A stretch of 35,103 nt of DNA from Pelomonas sp. KK5 (GTDB taxonomy: Bacteria > Pseudomonadota > Gammaproteobacteria > Burkholderiales > Burkholderiaceae_C). The DNA lies in assembly GCF_001984095.1 (NCBI RefSeq), contig NZ_LYVQ01000046.1, forward strand, positions 1 to 35,103, read 5' to 3'. The translations under genes were made by a program, and so were the position numbers. Positions 8,420 to 19,715 of the stretch are shown here, piece after piece; positions within the stretch are counted from its first letter, which is position 1; each line of letters starts with the position of its first letter. Under the pieces are notes generated by a model. It was given only the letters and a program-made list of their open reading frames with translations, was not told the origin of the DNA and did not search any database.

Positions 8420-8683
8420 TCAGCGGCTGCGCGCCGTGCCGACGAATTGCGCCAGCGCGCGGATGCTGCCGAAATGCCGGCGGGTTTCTTCCGAATCGGC
8501 GGACATGCTGATCCCGTAGCGCTTCTGCAGGGCCAGGCCCAGCTCCAGCGCGTCGATGGAATCCAGGCCCAGGCCCTTGACGAACAGGGCCTGCTCGGGA
8601 TCGATCGCCTCGGGCGTCATGTCCTCGAGGTTGAGGGCCTCGATCAAGAGGCTCTTGATCTCATGTTCCAGTTGGTCCTGCAT
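8420..8683 (-). CDS. Acyl carrier protein 1 of aryl polyene cluster
   Basis: An 87-aa acyl carrier protein with the phosphopantetheine motif GLGLDSIDALEL (Ser42). It differs enough from the second ACP that the two probably do different jobs, for example starter loading and chain elongation. That split is inferred. The start ATG lies 23 nt inside the 3' end of the upstream acyltransferase gene, a long overlap that suggests coupled translation. Confidence 0.9.
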   Translation of the reverse strand: MQDQLEHEIKSLLIEALNLEDMTPEAIDPEQALFVKGLGLDSIDALELGLALQKRYGISMSADSEETRRHFGSIRALAQFVGTARSR

Positions 8684-9452
8684 GTGTCTGTAGCGAAAAG
8701 TAAGTTTGCAAGTATGCGGTCAGGTGCCGGGCAGCGAGCGCGGGTTCGTCTGGATGGTCGGCTATAAACCGCGCCACCGTGATGTCCTCATCGACACGGA
8801 TGGTGAAGTGCATCGGCCGGGCCGGCACTTTCCACCAGGGCAGGCCCTTGGTGAGGCTCGGCGGCTCGCAGCGGATGCGCACGGGCGTGATGTCGCAAGC
8901 CGCTCGCAGCGCCACCTGGGCCGCGCCGCGCTGCATCTTCAGGGCCTCCCCCGGCCGGCTGCGCGTGCCCTCGGGAAATATCACGAGATTGCCAGACTGC
9001 CGCAGGCTCGCAATACAGGCGTCCAGCAATTCCGGCCCGCCCTCGTTTCGGATATAGCCGCTGGCGCGGATGGGGCCGCGCGTGAAGAGGTTGTTGGCCA
9101 GGCCGCTGCGCACCACGCAGTCGGCATTGCGCACCAGCGAGACGAGGAACACCACGTCGATCAGCGTCGGGTGGTTGGCGAGGATCAGCAGGCCGCCGCG
9201 CTCCAGCCGTTCCATGCCGTGCAGCTCGTAGGTCAGCAGGCCCAGCCGGTGCATCAGGGCCACGAAGCGGCCGAAGGTGAATCTGACCATCTCCCGCGAG
9301 CGGGCCTGCCGGATGACGGGATCGCGCAACACCAGCTGCAGCAGCGGGAACACGAACAGCCCCAGCAGAACGCCACCCAGGCCGAAGACGGCGAAGGCGA
9401 GGCCGGTGGCCAGCACGCGCCAGGCGCGGCCCAGCGGGGATTCAAGCCACAT
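8661..9452 (-). CDS. 1-acyl-sn-glycerol-3-phosphate acyltransferase-like protein
   Basis: A 263-aa LPLAT/AGPAT-family acyltransferase. The HX4D catalytic motif is in LANHPTLIDVVFL (H94, D99), and the substrate-binding FPEGTRSRPGEA motif is at 159-170. A long N-terminal hydrophobic hairpin (residues 12-43) anchors it to the membrane. It corresponds to the ApeD-type acyltransferase of aryl polyene loci and may acylate a glycerol or lipid anchor. ATG 9452 overlaps the end of the ketosynthase-like gene by 11 nt. The open frame reaching 9584 has no conserved sequence upstream of this ATG. Confidence 0.87.
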   Translation of the reverse strand: MWLESPLGRAWRVLATGLAFAVFGLGGVLLGLFVFPLLQLVLRDPVIRQARSREMVRFTFGRFVALMHRLGLLTYELHGMERLERGGLLILANHPTLIDVVFLVSLVRNADCVVRSGLANNLFTRGPIRASGYIRNEGGPELLDACIASLRQSGNLVIFPEGTRSRPGEALKMQRGAAQVALRAACDITPVRIRCEPPSLTKGLPWWKVPARPMHFTIRVDEDITVARFIADHPDEPALAARHLTAYLQTYFSLQTHAGPTGT

Positions 9453-10185
9453 GATGACGCCGCCAGTGCCAGCGGCCCGCCCGGTGCTCGGCGGCGGTGC
9501 CGAGCAGGAAGCGCAAGGCGGCGAGATCGGCGCGCACGGCGGCGTCCGTGGTGGGCGCCGCGCCCTGCAGGCTGATGCCGCCAACGCCCGCCGCGCGCGT
9601 CAGCATCAATGCGAAGGCGCGCGGGAAGTCCTCGCTGTTGTCGTCGACCAGCTCGGCGTACGGCGCCGGCAGCGGCGCCTCGAAGGCGACCAGCAGCACG
9701 CGTTCGGCGCCAGCGGCGATCAGGCCGGCGGCTTCGTAGAAGCCGGCCTCGACGCTATGCGCGCCGGCGGCCACGGCCTGGTAGTTGCCGCGGTCGCCGC
9801 GGGCGATCGAGAACAGCGCGCCGATGGCGTTGTGGACCGAGAGGCTGAAGGCCGTGGGCGACAAGGCCTCGCCGGCCGCGAGCTGCTGCAGCATCTCGAC
9901 CGAGCGAGCCACTTCACCCCATCGCGACGCGAACACGACCGGGCCGGTCGATGCCTGCTCCCCCTGGGCCCAGTACGCGGCCTGGAGGGCGATACGGCCC
10001 AGCGGCTCGATGCGCCGGCGCATCATCGCGGGCATCTCGGCCAGCGGCGGCGCCCGGTCTTCACTCGCCGGCACCGGCGCGACCGGATCGGCCAGCCAGG
10101 CGAGCCAGTCGGCCTGCGTGGCCAGGCCGGGTGCCCAGGCGGCCCAGCGTTCGATCTGCAATTTCAGCGGTGACGGCACGGACAT
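9442..10185 (-). CDS. Ketosynthase-like chain-length-factor subunit (no active-site Cys)
   Basis: A 247-aa protein matching the 'beta-ketoacyl synthase N-terminal-like' family (PF13723 type) that opens many aryl polyene clusters. It shows MMRRRIEPLGRIALQAAYWA (54-73), SVHNAIGALFSIARG (117-131) and the KS-like core NYQAVAAGAHSVEAGF (134-149). The position where ketosynthases carry the nucleophilic Cys is Ala/Gly here, so it cannot condense by itself. It probably pairs with a full ketosynthase as a chain-length factor, as ApeC does with ApeO; the partner would be outside the window. ATG 10185 is preferred. An in-frame ATG at 10197 is next to the atp terminator's T-run. Neither has an obvious Shine-Dalgarno site. 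Confidence 0.78.
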   Translation of the reverse strand: MSVPSPLKLQIERWAAWAPGLATQADWLAWLADPVAPVPASEDRAPPLAEMPAMMRRRIEPLGRIALQAAYWAQGEQASTGPVVFASRWGEVARSVEMLQQLAAGEALSPTAFSLSVHNAIGALFSIARGDRGNYQAVAAGAHSVEAGFYEAAGLIAAGAERVLLVAFEAPLPAPYAELVDDNSEDFPRAFALMLTRAAGVGGISLQGAAPTTDAAVRADLAALRFLLGTAAEHRAGRWHWRRHHVA

Positions 10186-10201
10186 GGCTGGAATCATCTA
10201 C

Positions 10202-10235
10202 AAAAAAAGCCCGCCGCATGTGACTGCGGCGGGCT
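10202..10235 (-). terminator. Intrinsic terminator of the ATP synthase operon
   Basis: A perfect 11-bp stem (10208-10218 with 10225-10235, AGCCCGCCGCA and complement), 6-nt loop, followed on the minus strand by seven T residues (10208-10202). It begins 23 nt after the atpC stop. The T-run exists only for minus-strand transcription, so it terminates the atp transcript and not a plus-strand one. Confidence 0.9.
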
Positions 10236-10257
10236 TCGTCGGGCTTTTGACGCAGCG

Positions 10258-10671
10258 TTACTTGCGGCGGAACTTCCGCAGCGCAGCGATCTGCGCGGCC
10301 ATCGCGGCGAACTCGCCCTGGGCAGCGGCGAAGTCGATGTCGCTCTTGGCGTTCTTCATCGCTTCCTCGGCCTGCTTCTTGGCGGCTTCGGCCTTGGCCT
10401 CGTCCAGGTCCTTGCCGCGGATCGCGGTGTCGGCCAGCACGGTCACCGTGCCGGGCTGCACCTCGAGGATGCCGCCGGCGACGAAGACGAATTCCTCGCC
10501 GCCGTCGACCTTCTCGATGCGCACCGCGCCGGGCTTGATGCGGGTGATGAACGGGGTGTGCTTGGGCAGGATGCCCAGCTCGCCCTGTTCACCCGGCAGC
10601 GCGACGAACTTGGCCTCGCCGCTGAAGATCTGCTCTTCGGCGGAGACCACGTCGACGTGAAGGGTTGCCAT
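10258..10671 (-). CDS. atpC: ATP synthase F1 subunit epsilon
   Basis: A 137-aa epsilon subunit that couples gamma rotation to the catalytic head and can inhibit ATP hydrolysis. The N-terminal beta-sandwich is recognisable: [15 protein letters not shown], then [26 protein letters not shown] and the [16 protein letters not shown] strand. The C-terminal helical hairpin (about residues 88-137) is Ala/Lys-rich. Length and order fit proteobacterial AtpC. It starts 12 nt after the atpD stop and is followed by the operon terminator. Confidence 0.97.
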   Translation of the reverse strand: MATLHVDVVSAEEQIFSGEAKFVALPGEQGELGILPKHTPFITRIKPGAVRIEKVDGGEEFVFVAGGILEVQPGTVTVLADTAIRGKDLDEAKAEAAKKQAEEAMKNAKSDIDFAAAQGEFAAMAAQIAALRKFRRK

Positions 10672-10683
10672 GGTCGTGGCTCC

Positions 10684-12114
<1,431 letters not shown>

Positions 12115-12154
12115 TTAATCTGTATTCGTCTTAGCAATCGGTCGGACTGACTTA

Positions 12155-13027
12155 TCAGCCCACTGCGGCGGCGCCGCTGACGATCTCGCTCAGCTCCTTG
12201 GTGATCGCGGCCTGGCGGGTCTTGTTGTAGACCAGCTTCAGCTCACCGATCAGGGTGCCTGCGTTGTCGGTAGCAGCCTTCATCGCCACCATGCGTGCCG
12301 ATTGCTCGGACGCCATGTTCTCGGCCACGGCCTGGTAGACCAGCGCCTCGGTGTAACGGACCAGCAGCTCGTTGATCACCGTGGCCGCGTCCGGCTCGTA
12401 GATGTAGTCCCAGCTGTGCTCGCCACCGTTGGTCTTCATGCCGTCTGCGCTCAGTGGCAGCAGCTGCATGACGACCGGCTCCTGCTTCATCGTGTTCACG
12501 AACTTCGTGTAGCAGAGGTAGACGGCGGACAGCTTGCCTTCGGCGTACGCGTCCAGCAGCACCTTCACCGGGCCGATGATCTTGTCCAGATGCGGCTGGT
12601 CGCCCAGCTGCGTGGCGTGAGCCACGACCTTGGCGCCGATGCGGTTCATGAAGCCGAAACCCTTGTTGCCGATGGCAACGATCTCGGACTTCTGGCCGGC
12701 CGACTCCATCTCCTTCAGCTTGGCCGTGGCCGCGCGAAGCAGGTTGGTGTTCAGGCCGCCGCACAGACCCTTGTCCGTGGTGACGACGACGAAGCCGGCC
12801 GTCTTGGCCTCTTCGTTCTTCACCATGAACGGGTGCTGGTACTCGGGGTTCGCCTGGGACAGGTTGGCCGCGATGTTGCCGATCTTGTCCGCGTAGGGGC
12901 GGGCATGGCGCATGCGGTCCTGCGCCTTGCGCATCTTCGAAGCCGCGACCATTTCCATGGCCTTGGTGATCTTCTTGGTGTTCTCGACCGACTTGATCTT
13001 GCCGCGGATTTCCTTGCTTGATGCCAT
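12155..13027 (-). CDS. atpG: ATP synthase F1 subunit gamma
   Basis: A 290-aa central-stalk gamma subunit. The N-terminal helix reads [30 protein letters not shown], and the C-terminal helix contains the conserved [14 protein letters not shown] and [22 protein letters not shown]. It rotates inside the alpha3beta3 ring and is driven by the c-ring. The Rossmann-like middle part ([17 protein letters not shown]) is intact. Position between atpA and atpD is canonical. Confidence 0.98.
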   Translation of the reverse strand: MASSKEIRGKIKSVENTKKITKAMEMVAASKMRKAQDRMRHARPYADKIGNIAANLSQANPEYQHPFMVKNEEAKTAGFVVVTTDKGLCGGLNTNLLRAATAKLKEMESAGQKSEIVAIGNKGFGFMNRIGAKVVAHATQLGDQPHLDKIIGPVKVLLDAYAEGKLSAVYLCYTKFVNTMKQEPVVMQLLPLSADGMKTNGGEHSWDYIYEPDAATVINELLVRYTEALVYQAVAENMASEQSARMVAMKAATDNAGTLIGELKLVYNKTRQAAITKELSEIVSGAAAVG

Positions 13028-13085
13028 GATTTCTCCTGTTAGGGCCGGGTCGAATGCGTTGAGTCAGACGACCCGGTCATGGTCA

Positions 13086-14645
<1,560 letters not shown>

Positions 14646-14711
14646 TGCTTGCTCCCGTCTGAGTCGTCAGACACAGGGGTGATTCGGTCTGGTGTCAGCT
14701 GAACGGCCTCG

Positions 14712-15245
14712 TTAGGCCGTCAGCGCCACCTTCATGCGTTCCAGGCGGGCCTTGACGGAGGTGTCCAGCACCTCGTCGCCAACCACCACGCGAATGCCGC
14801 CGATCAGCGAGGGCTCCAGCGACACATGGGCTTCGAGCTTGCGACCGAAGCGCTTCTCCAGCGAGCCGACCACATCGGCCAGCTGGGCCGCGTCGATCGG
14901 GAAGGCGCTGTAGATCTGTGCATCGGCCACGCCGGCTGCGGCGTTGGCCAGAGCATGGAACTGCTCGACCATTGCCGGCAGCGCCGCGAGCTTGCCGTTG
15001 GCGATCACTTCGCGGACGAAGTTCTGGACACCGGCGACCAAGGGCTGCTTGGCGGCTGCGGACATGACCTCGAAGACCTGCTCGGCAGACACCTTGGGGT
15101 TGTCGGCGAACTGGCGCAGCTCGGCGTCGCCGGCCACCAGGGCCAGCGCGTCGAGTTGCTGAGCCCAGGCCTTCACGTCCTGCGTCTTCGCCACTTGGTA
15201 GAGCGCTTCGGCGTAGGGACGGGCAATGGTTGCGAGCTCAGCCAT
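14712..15245 (-). CDS. atpH: ATP synthase F1 subunit delta
   Basis: A 177-aa delta (OSCP) subunit that joins the top of F1 to the peripheral stalk. The N-terminal helical domain ([20 protein letters not shown]) and the conserved C-terminal '[28 protein letters not shown]' signature are clear. The start lies 2 nt downstream of the atpF stop, so the two stator subunits are probably translated together. Confidence 0.97.
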   Translation of the reverse strand: MAELATIARPYAEALYQVAKTQDVKAWAQQLDALALVAGDAELRQFADNPKVSAEQVFEVMSAAAKQPLVAGVQNFVREVIANGKLAALPAMVEQFHALANAAAGVADAQIYSAFPIDAAQLADVVGSLEKRFGRKLEAHVSLEPSLIGGIRVVVGDEVLDTSVKARLERMKVALTA

Positions 15246-15247
15246 GC

Positions 15248-15718
15248 TTACAGCTCCGTCTTCAGGCGGGACAGCAGGTCTGCATGGACGGAGGCGTTGA
15301 CCTCCTTGTGCAGGATCTGCTCGGCGCCCTTGACGGCCAGCGCGGCGACCTGCTCGCGCAGGGCCTCGCGGGCACGCGTGACCTGCTGGTCGGCCTCGGC
15401 CTTGGCAGCAGCCACGATCTTGGCGCCTTCTTCTTCGGCACGCTTCTTGGCTTCTTCCACGATCTGCGCGGCGCGCTTTTCAGCGTCGCCCAGCAGCTTG
15501 GTCGATTCACCGGCAGCCTGCTTCAGCTGCTCGCCCACCGCCTTGTTGGCAGTGGCGAGCTCGGCCTTGGCCTTGTCGGCGGCGGCGAGGCCGTCGGCGA
15601 TCTTCTGCGCGCGCTCGTCGAGTGCCTTCGTGATCGGAGGCCAGACGAAACGCATGGTGAACCACACCAGGATCAGGAAGACGATCGCCTGGAGGATTAG
15701 TGTTGCGTTGATATTCAC
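15248..15718 (-). CDS. atpF: ATP synthase Fo subunit b
   Basis: A 156-aa peripheral-stalk b subunit. A single N-terminal membrane helix ([25 protein letters not shown]) is followed by a long charged, Ala-rich coiled coil (about residues 35-120) that dimerises and reaches F1. The conserved 'WPPI..AL.ER..KIADGL' boundary is present. Length matches E. coli b (156 aa). Confidence 0.97.
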   Translation of the reverse strand: MNINATLILQAIVFLILVWFTMRFVWPPITKALDERAQKIADGLAAADKAKAELATANKAVGEQLKQAAGESTKLLGDAEKRAAQIVEEAKKRAEEEGAKIVAAAKAEADQQVTRAREALREQVAALAVKGAEQILHKEVNASVHADLLSRLKTEL

Positions 15719-15750
15719 GGCACGACCCCGTCGTAAAGGGTTCGAGGGAA

Positions 15751-16086
<336 letters not shown>

Positions 16087-16965
16087 TCAGTGCGCGTCGT
16101 GCGCCTGGCCGATGTAGATCAGCGTCAGCATCATGAAGATGAAGGCTTGCAGCGTGATCACGAGAATGTGGAACAGGGTCCACACCGTGCCGGCAATGAC
16201 GTGGCCAGCGGCCAGGCCAATGCCCGCAGCAGACAGGGAGACCGCGCCACCCATCAGCGCGATCAGCATGAACACCAGTTCGCCGGCGAACATATTGCCG
16301 AACAACCGCATGCCGTGCGAGACCGTCTTGGCGACGAACTCGATCATCTGCATCAGGAAGTTGAACGGCCACAGCGCCGGATGCGCGCCGAAGGGCGCCG
16401 AGATCAGCTCATGGCCCCAGCCACCAACACCCTTGATCTTGATGTTGTAGAAGAAGCACATGATCAGCACGCTGCAGGACAGGCCCAGCGTGGTGGACAG
16501 GTCGGCCGTCGGGACGACGCGCATGTAGGCGTGATGTGCCTCGCCGCCGAGCGACGGGTACACCTGGCCCCAGGCGGCCGGCAGCAGGTCGACCGGCAGC
16601 ATGTCCATCGCGTTCATCAGGAAGATCCAGACGAAGACGGTCAGTGCCAGCGGCGACACCAGCTTGCGGCTGGCGACGTTGTGGATCACGCCCTTGGCCT
16701 GGTTCTCGACCATCTCGGAGAGGATCTCGACCGCGGCCTGGAAGCGGCCCGGCACGCCCGGCGTGGCCTTGCGGGCGGCACGCCACAGGAAGAAGCAACC
16801 GACGACGCCGAGGATGATCGAATAGATCACCGAGTCGAAGTTGAACAGATGGAAGTCGACGATCGAGGTCTGCTTGACGTTCTCGAACGCGAAGTTCTTC
16901 TGGAAATGTTGCAGGTGGTGGGTGATGTACTCACCCGCGCTGGGCGCGTGTTCCTCGGCAGCCAT
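16087..16965 (-). CDS. atpB: ATP synthase Fo subunit a
   Basis: A 292-aa membrane stator subunit containing the proton half-channels. The essential arginine lies in VSHGMRLFGNMFAGEL (Arg220), facing the c-ring carboxylate. The N-terminus HAPSAGEYITHHLQHFQKN is typical of betaproteobacterial AtpB. Five to six membrane helices are visible. ATG 16965 lies 2 nt after the atpI stop. The open frame continues to 17340, but the upstream part is an alternative reading of atpI. Confidence 0.96.
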   Translation of the reverse strand: MAAEEHAPSAGEYITHHLQHFQKNFAFENVKQTSIVDFHLFNFDSVIYSIILGVVGCFFLWRAARKATPGVPGRFQAAVEILSEMVENQAKGVIHNVASRKLVSPLALTVFVWIFLMNAMDMLPVDLLPAAWGQVYPSLGGEAHHAYMRVVPTADLSTTLGLSCSVLIMCFFYNIKIKGVGGWGHELISAPFGAHPALWPFNFLMQMIEFVAKTVSHGMRLFGNMFAGELVFMLIALMGGAVSLSAAGIGLAAGHVIAGTVWTLFHILVITLQAFIFMMLTLIYIGQAHDAH

Positions 16966-16967
16966 CG

Positions 16968-17513
16968 TCAGTGTCCGTCTCGATTTTTCTTGCGACCCCG
17001 CCAGAGCAGGGCCAACCAATTGATCTTCAAGCACCCGATCATTGCCACCAGCAAGGCCGGCCAGCTCAGATCGGGCATCCATTCCACGACCGCGCCCAGC
17101 AGGGCGACGGCCAACAAAATCTTGCACAGCTCCCAGATCATGAATCCCAGCGCCGAAGCACTGGCAAGCCCTCTGTGAAGCCGGGCGATCCCCCACGCCA
17201 TCAAGGCATTCGGAACCACCACCACGGCCGCGCCACCCAGTGCCGACAGCCATGCGTTTTTGCTTCCCGCCCCGGCAAGACTCCACCAGAGCAGGACGAT
17301 CACCGCACCCATCGCCGCTTGCGCGGCCACCACCTGCCACGGCGTGAGCAGCGGCTGGCGGTCTCGCAGGGCCTGAGCCTCATCTGGCGTCAGACTCTTG
17401 AAAGCCTGGGTTTCGGCCTCATCCTCTTCGTTCCACTCATTCCAGCGCCGGTCTTGTTCAGGCGCCGCTGCCGCTTGGGGCTGATGTCGCCCGGGATCGG
17501 CAGCTTGGGTCAT
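16968..17513 (-). CDS. atpI: AtpI-family ATP synthase assembly protein
   Basis: A 181-aa protein whose C-terminal 115 residues hold four hydrophobic segments (WQVVAAQAAMGAVIVLLWW, LGGAAVVVVPNALMAWGIA, MIWELCKILLAVALLGAVV, LLVAMIGCLKINWLALLW). This is the UncI/AtpI pattern. The N-terminal 60 residues are long, acidic and Gln/Pro-rich, an extension common in betaproteobacteria. AtpI is thought to assist c-ring assembly or magnesium supply. It is the first gene of the atp operon, about 26 nt behind the predicted transcription start. Confidence 0.88.
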   Translation of the reverse strand: MTQAADPGRHQPQAAAAPEQDRRWNEWNEEDEAETQAFKSLTPDEAQALRDRQPLLTPWQVVAAQAAMGAVIVLLWWSLAGAGSKNAWLSALGGAAVVVVPNALMAWGIARLHRGLASASALGFMIWELCKILLAVALLGAVVEWMPDLSWPALLVAMIGCLKINWLALLWRGRKKNRDGH

Positions 17514-17545
17514 GTCGGGTCAAAGGGAATCGGCAAAACTCAACG

Positions 17546-17573
17546 ATTATATGTGGAAACCCGAGGTTTCCAG
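17546..17573 (-). promoter_or_regulatory. Probable promoter of the atp operon with internal palindrome
   Basis: On the minus strand a perfect TATAAT -10 box lies at 17551-17546. A weak -35 (CTGGAA, 17573-17568) precedes it by 16 nt. Transcription would begin near 17539, about 26 nt before the atpI ATG. The spacer holds a perfect inverted repeat, GGAAACC-TCG-GGTTTCC (17571-17555), which could be a regulator site. The -10 match is exact in an otherwise very GC-rich region. The -35 match is poor (3 of 6). Confidence 0.6.
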
Positions 17574-17582
17574 CCGCCCTGT

Positions 17583-18977
17583 TTACAGTTGCGCAACGTG
17601 CGCGGGCAGCCCTGGTGCATCGACCGTCAGTTTCAGCACGCAGCCGGCCCAGGGTTGGGCGGCCAGTTCCTCGGGCGGGCGCTTCTCGCGCGCGGTGGTG
17701 ATGAACAGGGTCTTCAGGTCCGGGCCGCCGAAGGCGGGCATCGTCGGGCAGCGCACCGGCAGCCGCACTTCCCGATCGATACGGCCATCCGGGGCGAGAC
17801 GCAGCAGGCGCTGGCCCTCGAACATCGCGACCCAGTAGAAGCCCTCGACGTCGACGGCAGCGCCGTCGGGCCTGCCGCCGTACTCGTCGAGCGACTGGCC
17901 TGCGGCGCGCTGCGGGAAGGACGCGAAGAGCTCGCGCTCGCCGATGGTGCCATTCGCCCCATCGAAGGGCAGCTTGTAGACCTCGTGGGCCTTGGTGTCG
18001 CTCCAGTACATCGTGCGCTGGTCGGGGCTCCAGACCAGGCCGTTGGAATTGGTGATGCCGCCGGCCATGGCGGAGAAGCCCGTACCGCTGACGTAACGGA
18101 ATAGTTCAGCGGCAGGCGCACGGGCGTCGTCGATGGTGCCGATCCAGTAGCGCCCCTGCGCGTCGGGCTTGCCGTCGTTGAAGCGCTGCTTGCCGCTGTC
18201 GAAAGGCGCGGCAGCGACCTGCGTGTGGGCGCCGGTGCGCGTGTCCAGGCGCCACAGGCCGTTGCGCTGCGCGACGGCGAGTACGCCTTCATGCTGGGTC
18301 AGCGCGATGCTGCTCGGCTCGCTGTCCAGCTGCCAGTGCTTCAGCGCGCCGTTGGCCGGGTCGAGTCGCTGCACCTGCTTCTCGGCGATGTCCACGTAAT
18401 AGAGGCACTGCTCGGCCGCGCTCCACAGCGGCGATTCACCCAGCGTGGCCGGCGTCGGGCCGGCGAGTTCGATCTGATCCTTCGTCATCATGGGCGCGGA
18501 TGCTAACAACGCCTTCATGAACAGCACGCCGGGCAGGAAGTTGTCGTTGTAGCGCGCAACTTCGGAGAAGCCGAGGCTCGCGTAGAGCTTGCGGGCCGCG
18601 GTCAGATGAGACAGCGTGTCGAGCAGCATGGACGCATAACCCGCAGACCGAGCGCGGTCCAGCAGTTCGACCGCCATGCGCCGGCCCAGGCCCAGGTGAC
18701 GGAACGCCGGCCGCACATAGACCCGCTTCATCTCGCAGGCGCCGGGGTGTTCCGGCAGTTCGCAGGGACGGAAGGCGCCGCAGGCCGCCACCGCGCCGTC
18801 CACCAGCGCCAGCAGCAGCACGCCGCCTGGCGCCGCGTATTCGCCGGGCAGCGCGGCCATCTCCTCGTCGAAGGCCTGGAAGCTCAGGTCGACGCCGAGG
18901 CTCAGCACATACTCGCGGATGATCTCGCGGGCCGCCTCCAGTTCCGCCGCCGAGCGCGGGATCGTGATCTCAACCAT
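17583..18977 (-). CDS. GNAT acetyltransferase domain fused to SMP-30/gluconolactonase domain
   Basis: One uninterrupted 464-aa frame. Residues 1-160 are a GNAT N-acetyltransferase: CEMKRVYVRPAFRHLGLGRRMAVELL is the acetyl-CoA-binding stretch, followed by TARKLYASLGFSEVARY. Residues 165-464 are an SMP-30/gluconolactonase beta-propeller with the metal ligands expected in LGESPLW (Glu181), RFNDGKPDAQGRYWIGT, and NSNGLVWSPD...MYWSDT. Such lactonases open sugar lactones using a divalent metal. The two domains are normally separate proteins. A Met-Met pair (163-164, at 18491) could be an independent start for the lactonase part, but no stop separates the two. The start overlaps the cytochrome b561 stop by 8 nt. 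Confidence 0.8.
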   Translation of the reverse strand: MVEITIPRSAAELEAAREIIREYVLSLGVDLSFQAFDEEMAALPGEYAAPGGVLLLALVDGAVAACGAFRPCELPEHPGACEMKRVYVRPAFRHLGLGRRMAVELLDRARSAGYASMLLDTLSHLTAARKLYASLGFSEVARYNDNFLPGVLFMKALLASAPMMTKDQIELAGPTPATLGESPLWSAAEQCLYYVDIAEKQVQRLDPANGALKHWQLDSEPSSIALTQHEGVLAVAQRNGLWRLDTRTGAHTQVAAAPFDSGKQRFNDGKPDAQGRYWIGTIDDARAPAAELFRYVSGTGFSAMAGGITNSNGLVWSPDQRTMYWSDTKAHEVYKLPFDGANGTIGERELFASFPQRAAGQSLDEYGGRPDGAAVDVEGFYWVAMFEGQRLLRLAPDGRIDREVRLPVRCPTMPAFGGPDLKTLFITTAREKRPPEELAAQPWAGCVLKLTVDAPGLPAHVAQL

Positions 18978-19635
18978 CGCCCAAGCCTACCAACAGATAG
19001 ACCGCCGCCGCGCAGGCACCCAGCAGCGTCAGCGCGAACAGGCGCGTGGCCCAGGAGTCGCGGGTGGCCTGCACGTCACCGGCGAGGCGCTTGTCGCCGC
19101 TGAACATCGGCGTTACTAGGTTGTCACCCTTGCGGATGGCGTAGAAGAAGATCGCGCCGATGTGCAGGGCGATCAGCGCATAGAGCCCCCACTGGCCGGG
19201 CCCGGCATGCCAGCCGGTGGCCAGCGAACTCAGCTTGCCGCTGACATAGCGCACCAGCGGCCCCGTGGTGGCGATCTCGTCGTCGGCCACCAGGCCGGTG
19301 GCCACCTGCGCCAGCAGCCACAGCAGCATGCCCAGCACCGACAGCGCGCCCAGCGGGTTGTGGCCGGCATGCTCGCCAGTCTGCATGTCGCCGCGCAGGT
19401 AGCGCGACAGCGTGGCCGGCCCGCGCACGAAGCTCGAAAAGCGCGACCATCGCCCGCCCACCAGGCCCCAGACGATGCGGAAGGCCAGCAGCGCCAGCAC
19501 CGTGTAGCCGCAGCGCATGTGCCACTCCATCGCATTGCCGCCCAGCTTGGCGCTGGCAACCGAAATGGTCACGCAGAGCACCAAGGCCCAATGGAACAGC
19601 CGCGTCGGCAAGTCCCAGATCCGCACGCTCTTCAT
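18970..19635 (-). CDS. Cytochrome b561-family membrane protein
   Basis: A 221-aa di-haem b-type cytochrome with four membrane helices. The haem-ligand histidines expected for the family are present, including His15 (LPTRLFHWALVLCV), His39 (AMEWHMRCGYTVL) and His158 (LYALIALHIGAIF). A final helix lies near the C-terminus. These proteins pass electrons between quinone and periplasmic partners. A cytochrome c' gene starts 80 nt away on the opposite strand, a frequent arrangement, so a partnership is likely. The stop overlaps the start of the GNAT/SMP-30 gene, which may share the transcript. Confidence 0.9.
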   Translation of the reverse strand: MKSVRIWDLPTRLFHWALVLCVTISVASAKLGGNAMEWHMRCGYTVLALLAFRIVWGLVGGRWSRFSSFVRGPATLSRYLRGDMQTGEHAGHNPLGALSVLGMLLWLLAQVATGLVADDEIATTGPLVRYVSGKLSSLATGWHAGPGQWGLYALIALHIGAIFFYAIRKGDNLVTPMFSGDKRLAGDVQATRDSWATRLFALTLLGACAAAVYLLVGLGDG

Positions 19636-19715
19636 CGCGCACCTCCTTGCGTGCAGCGACGATAACGCAGCACTACACTCGTCGCGCCAGTCATCCTCAA
19701 CAAAGGAAAACCAGC

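Noticed and set aside
10208-10240. Same hairpin as a plus-strand terminator
   Set aside because: On the plus strand the stem is followed by TCGTCGGGC, not a T-run, so only the minus-strand reading is a good terminator. No plus-strand gene ends there.
17555-17571. Palindrome near the end of the SMP-30 gene as its terminator
   Set aside because: The stem is only 7 bp and no T-run follows. It sits inside the atp promoter, so a regulatory reading is better.
19647-19679. TTGCGT and TACACT as a promoter for the cytochrome c' gene
   Set aside because: The spacing is 21 nt, too long for a sigma-70 promoter, and no better pair was found.
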